DNA of 64,000 nucleotides. Source: Bacillus sp. FJAT-29814 (GTDB lineage Bacteria; Bacillota; Bacilli; Bacillales; Cytobacillaceae). The position numbers and the translations under genes were made by a program. The stretch spans positions 1,650 through 65,649 of the forward strand of contig NZ_LMTJ01000007.1 of NCBI RefSeq assembly GCF_001510715.1, read 5' to 3'. Within the stretch, counting starts at the first letter, position 1. Each line of letters starts with the position of its first letter. Positions 60,988 to 64,000 of the stretch are shown piece after piece. The notes below the pieces were generated by a model. The model was not told the DNA's origin. It ran no database searches and saw only the letters and a program-made list of their open reading frames with translations.

Positions 60988-62705
60988 CCAAACGCCTCCT
61001 GAGCCACTCTCACTTTTCCATTGGGAATCTCAATTACAATCATCGTTCCTGCACCATTGCTTCCATTAATCGAGATGGTGCCAGTAAATGACCTCACCAA
61101 ATTCCTCATATTTAGCAGGCCTGTTCCTTTTTCCCGCCTATCGCCATCCATGGTTGCATCCATTCCTTTACCATCATCTTGAATCATTAATACCGTTTTC
61201 TCGTCCAATAGCGTTAGGTTTAAGTCAATAATCTGGCATTCACCATGGCGAACGGCATTTCCACATGCTTCACAGATGATTCGATAAAGTGCCTGCTTCA
61301 GGCTGTCTGAAATGATCGCTTCATCCCCTATAATTTGGTAATGAATGTCAATATTATTTAATTGAGCGTATTCATCTAAGTATTTTTTTAAACGGACAAT
61401 AAACGGCTTCTCACCTTTTTTCACGGAGCTTAGCCGGTATATGGCTGTACGTAATTCTTTAATCGTAGTATTGGCTGACTGGGAAAGAAAACGATACTCT
61501 TGGCTTAATTCCTCATGTGACATGCTTCGTCCCTTTACTTGCAAGCTATGTAACGCGCAAACAAGACCGAACAATCGTTGGGAAACACTGTCATGGATTT
61601 CATTGGCAATCCGATTTTGCTCTTCGATAATCAGCATTTGATCCATCATTTGATCCATATAGAGCTTCTCCAGCATGATTTCACTTAACTCGGCCAAATA
61701 CTCAAAGGGACGAAGGATGAGCAATGTATGGTCCATTTCGTGTTCATTGGCGACCTTTACCCCGATCACCCCAACATGGTTGGCGTTTCTGATGATTTTC
61801 ATCAGATAGGAATCATCCTTCAACTTGCAGGTAAATGTCCGCCGTTTCATGCGAAGCTGATCCCAATTTTTTAGCAGTTCCTTTTCCACCCAGTCGTTAT
61901 TTGTCAAATTTTCCATGTGGCTGTTCTGATTATTAAGATCACTGATCCAGAAAAACGCCTCGGAGCTTTGGGTACATTTTTTTAGGGCTGAGGCTATTTC
62001 TTTCATTAATTTTTCCATGCTGGCTTTAGAGTTAAAGCTCTCCATAAGGTGGTAAAGCGACATAACATGCTCCAGCGTTTGCTGGTACTTCTGATTCGTA
62101 TCAGAAAGAATACTATTTACCTTTACTAGCTCTGCCCGTTGTTCTTTTAACTGAGTAGTTTTTGAAGATAACTGTTTAGTAAGCCCTGAAAATAGTCTTA
62201 CAAGCATCGTTGTCAGCAAGCATACTAAATAAAAATTTGATTTTTCTTCAATAATCATGAATAGATTGCCAACATGAAAAAGTTGATAGGTGATGAGGGT
62301 GGCACTTCCCAGGTAGAACAGTAAGGCGCCAAAACAAAACATGGTGGTAAGAAAACTTGCCACTAACACCGGATTAAGGGCATACCAAATAAATGGGCTT
62401 GAAATGCCGCCTGTCGGGATTAATAATAACGTCAACCCAATGATTTCCGCCAATACGGTAGATTTCATAATCGGGATATTCTCAAAATACTTCCTTTGGA
62501 TATCGGTAATAATCCAGGCAGCGATACAAAGTGAAACAATCACCCCCACTTTAAAATAAAGCGGCGATTGTGGACCCAGTAAATAAAAGATAGACGTTAA
62601 CGTGAGCGAAATAAAGCGAAAAACAAACACGAGATTGATAATACTGGACGGACTTTTTCTTACGGACTGATAAAATTTATTAACCCTTTGCATACACTTT
62701 ATCAC
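60984..62705 (-). CDS. Membrane sensor histidine kinase (HisKA_3/NarX type)
   Basis: The 573-residue protein has about six N-terminal membrane helices (about 22-195), a coiled coil, a GAF-like segment (about 230-355), HisKA_3 with the phospho-acceptor His in NEIHDSVSQRLFGL, and HATPase_c with EACGNAVRHG and DDGKGMD ... GTGLLNMR. It pairs with the overlapping response regulator. The GTG start follows GAGGT and overlaps the upstream DUF5305 gene by 26 bp, so all three are one operon. Confidence 0.93.
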   Translation of the reverse strand: MIKCMQRVNKFYQSVRKSPSSIINLVFVFRFISLTLTSIFYLLGPQSPLYFKVGVIVSLCIAAWIITDIQRKYFENIPIMKSTVLAEIIGLTLLLIPTGGISSPFIWYALNPVLVASFLTTMFCFGALLFYLGSATLITYQLFHVGNLFMIIEEKSNFYLVCLLTTMLVRLFSGLTKQLSSKTTQLKEQRAELVKVNSILSDTNQKYQQTLEHVMSLYHLMESFNSKASMEKLMKEIASALKKCTQSSEAFFWISDLNNQNSHMENLTNNDWVEKELLKNWDQLRMKRRTFTCKLKDDSYLMKIIRNANHVGVIGVKVANEHEMDHTLLILRPFEYLAELSEIMLEKLYMDQMMDQMLIIEEQNRIANEIHDSVSQRLFGLVCALHSLQVKGRSMSHEELSQEYRFLSQSANTTIKELRTAIYRLSSVKKGEKPFIVRLKKYLDEYAQLNNIDIHYQIIGDEAIISDSLKQALYRIICEACGNAVRHGECQIIDLNLTLLDEKTVLMIQDDGKGMDATMDGDRREKGTGLLNMRNLVRSFTGTISINGSNGAGTMIVIEIPNGKVRVAQEAFG

Positions 62706-63792
62706 TTCTTACCTCATTTTCTACATCGCGCAACTCATTCATTTTATTGACATCATAGGTATATAAATAATTCCCATCCACGATAAAATACACTCCGGTA
62801 TCTTCTTTTTGGTCTTTACTAAAAAAAATCGGAAGCTCCTTGTCATCGGCAATTTTTAGAATCGATCGAAAAGAATCCAATACAAATATTGATTTTTGAA
62901 CCATATTTATTTTTTGGGACACAGGGATAATTCTGTTTGAATACCGTTTATTGATGCTGTCGATTTCTGATGTGTAAGCTGCGGAAGGATGAATTCTACT
63001 ATTTTTATATAAATAAATGATGGATGCCAATAGTAAAATGGAAAATATCAAACTGCTAATTCGCAGAAAACTTATGGATATGTCGATACCAATGACGTTA
63101 AGGGTATTCGGAATAACTTGGGAAGAGGTAGAAGCAGTCGTTGATGTAAATTCTTTTTCGCTTGCCAGGACGATTTCTTCGAACGAGTATTGGAAAACCA
63201 ACTTGTCTTGCAGCTGAAACGGCTTTTCTGCTCCAGAATCAAGAATGGTTCCTTGTATATTGGGCATGATCTCAAGTGTATATTGAGCAGGCCTGATCCC
63301 TGTTTCTTCTTCCACTCTTAGAATGAAGGACTTCACTTGATCCAGATCAATTTTATAAGGTTGATTGATAATCGATATGTCTGCTCCCGTTTGGTCAAAG
63401 GCTTGTTTTTCTTCCAACGGAAAGGTTCTCTCCCAAAAGTTCTCCGCTTTGATTAGCAACTGGACTTCATGAGTTCCCTTAGCAGAAACTTGTTTTTCGG
63501 AATGGATGGTCGATGTTATGTTGAAAGGGACGGCAACGGTAATTTTATTAAAGATGATATTCCCGGCTTCCACCGTCCCTCCGTCTGGATAAAGGATATT
63601 TGGCGTCATTTCGGCCTTATAATCATACCTCGTCTCGATTTGCGACTGGTTATCATTCACTTGGACGGTAGATGCAGCAGGTTGTAAAAAGAAATAGATG
63701 GACGCAGCAGCGGATAATATCAGCAAAATGACAAAAGCCTTCAATCGTTTATCGTGATTCCTCTTTAGCATTTGTGAAACGCCCTCTACCAT
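62680..63792 (-). CDS. DUF5305 family membrane protein
   Basis: This protein of about 370 residues has an N-terminal helix (about 19-37), an extracytoplasmic beta-rich domain (about 40-245; YDYKAEMTPNILYPDGGTVEAGNIIF), a second membrane helix (about 249-270) and a cytoplasmic tail. DUF5305 proteins in Firmicutes and archaea often accompany signal peptidases and TasA/camelysin-like secreted fibre proteins. The exact start is unclear: GTG 63804, ATG 63792 and ATG 63771 are in frame. It overlaps the sensor kinase gene, so it may be part of the signal input. Confidence 0.8.
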   Translation of the reverse strand: MVEGVSQMLKRNHDKRLKAFVILLILSAAASIYFFLQPAASTVQVNDNQSQIETRYDYKAEMTPNILYPDGGTVEAGNIIFNKITVAVPFNITSTIHSEKQVSAKGTHEVQLLIKAENFWERTFPLEEKQAFDQTGADISIINQPYKIDLDQVKSFILRVEEETGIRPAQYTLEIMPNIQGTILDSGAEKPFQLQDKLVFQYSFEEIVLASEKEFTSTTASTSSQVIPNTLNVIGIDISISFLRISSLIFSILLLASIIYLYKNSRIHPSAAYTSEIDSINKRYSNRIIPVSQKINMVQKSIFVLDSFRSILKIADDKELPIFFSKDQKEDTGVYFIVDGNYLYTYDVNKMNELRDVENEVRSDKVYAKG

Positions 63793-63808
63793 TTTTCCCG
63801 GCACCTCG

Positions 63809-64000
63809 CTACGTTTCTTTAATAAGTTCAGGAATGGTGGATGTCAGTTCCGCACTTCCTCCATTCCAGCGGACGTTTATTTTAATGACGCCTCCGCTCA
63901 GTTGCTTTGGATCCCCAGTCAAAGTAAATTCTTTTATCGTACCCGGCATGATGAAGTTGGCATCATTTTTACCAACTTCAATGATCCTGTAATTGGGGCT
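63809..64000 (-). CDS. C-terminal part of an unidentified gene upstream of DUF5305 (runs off the window)
   Basis: The minus-strand frame enters at the window edge and gives the last 63 residues (beginning SPNYRIIEVGKNDANFIMPG and ending ELTSTIPELIKET), then TAG 16 bp before the DUF5305 start used here. The composition is that of a beta-rich secreted or wall-associated domain. The family cannot be named from this fragment. Confidence 0.7.
   Translation of the reverse strand, partial: SPNYRIIEVGKNDANFIMPGTIKEFTLTGDPKQLSGGVIKINVRWNGGSAELTSTIPELIKET

Overview
The window looks like chromosome from an endospore-forming, motile, Gram-positive member of the Bacillaceae (Bacillus/Neobacillus-like). 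The evidence is Bacillus-type flagellar genes (flgM-flgN-flgK-flgL, flhO-flhP, motA-motB), GerPA/GerPF-like small proteins, Spo0E proteins, a Spo0A-type operator, AGGAGG ribosome binding sites with frequent GTG/TTG starts, and lipoprotein and DUF421 families typical of this group. I recognised no rRNA, tRNA, phage, IS element or CRISPR array.

Layout. 0-9 kb: flagellar rod/hook-associated genes, a membrane-anchored PilZ protein, a yaaR-fliL-like-flhO-flhP operon divergent from motAB, then small proteins, one behind tandem 0A boxes. 9-17 kb: housekeeping and accessory genes (fxsA, GerP-like spore proteins, a YetF-like DUF421 protein, a polysaccharide deacetylase, an ECF sigma/anti-sigma pair, an EamA transporter, galE) and a 43-residue peptide gene with its own promoter, cre-like site and terminator. 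17-27.5 kb: a lipoprotein, then a signalling operon transcribed leftward: PP2C phosphatase, membrane Ser/Thr kinase, a membrane protein with repeated Thr-x-Leu-Leu motifs, and a 1924-residue surface protein. 28-38 kb: an ABC-2 exporter, an aldolase-family enzyme, a PAS-GGDEF-EAL-PAS-PAS-histidine kinase hybrid, a HAD phosphatase, a second DUF421 protein, an NAD-dependent epimerase and two small proteins.

38-54.5 kb is a cell-wall recycling locus. A MurK-like sugar kinase, MurQ, an AmiE-like serine hydrolase, a PIG-L deacetylase-like protein, NagZ, AnmK, an ABC sugar importer without its ATPase, NamZ, two tandem-GNAT proteins and a MurR-type regulator lie on one strand. They diverge from a secreted SpoIID-family protein across an intergenic region holding three evenly spaced palindromic operators. 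The glycosidases and the amidase-like protein lack signal peptides, so the pathway appears to have moved into the cytoplasm. 54.7-64 kb: a glycolate oxidase pair (GlcD/GlcF), a Spo0E protein, a Spo0E-PAS-PAS-GGDEF-EAL fusion, and a NarL-type two-component system overlapping a DUF5305 gene.

Two themes stand out. Two separate proteins fuse c-di-GMP modules to sporulation phosphorelay modules (a KinA-like kinase and a Spo0E phosphatase). The intergenic regions also carry families of short periodic or palindromic repeats: a 52-bp family, several unrelated tracts with a 21-nt period, and a dispersed four-palindrome element with conserved 51-61-51 spacing.
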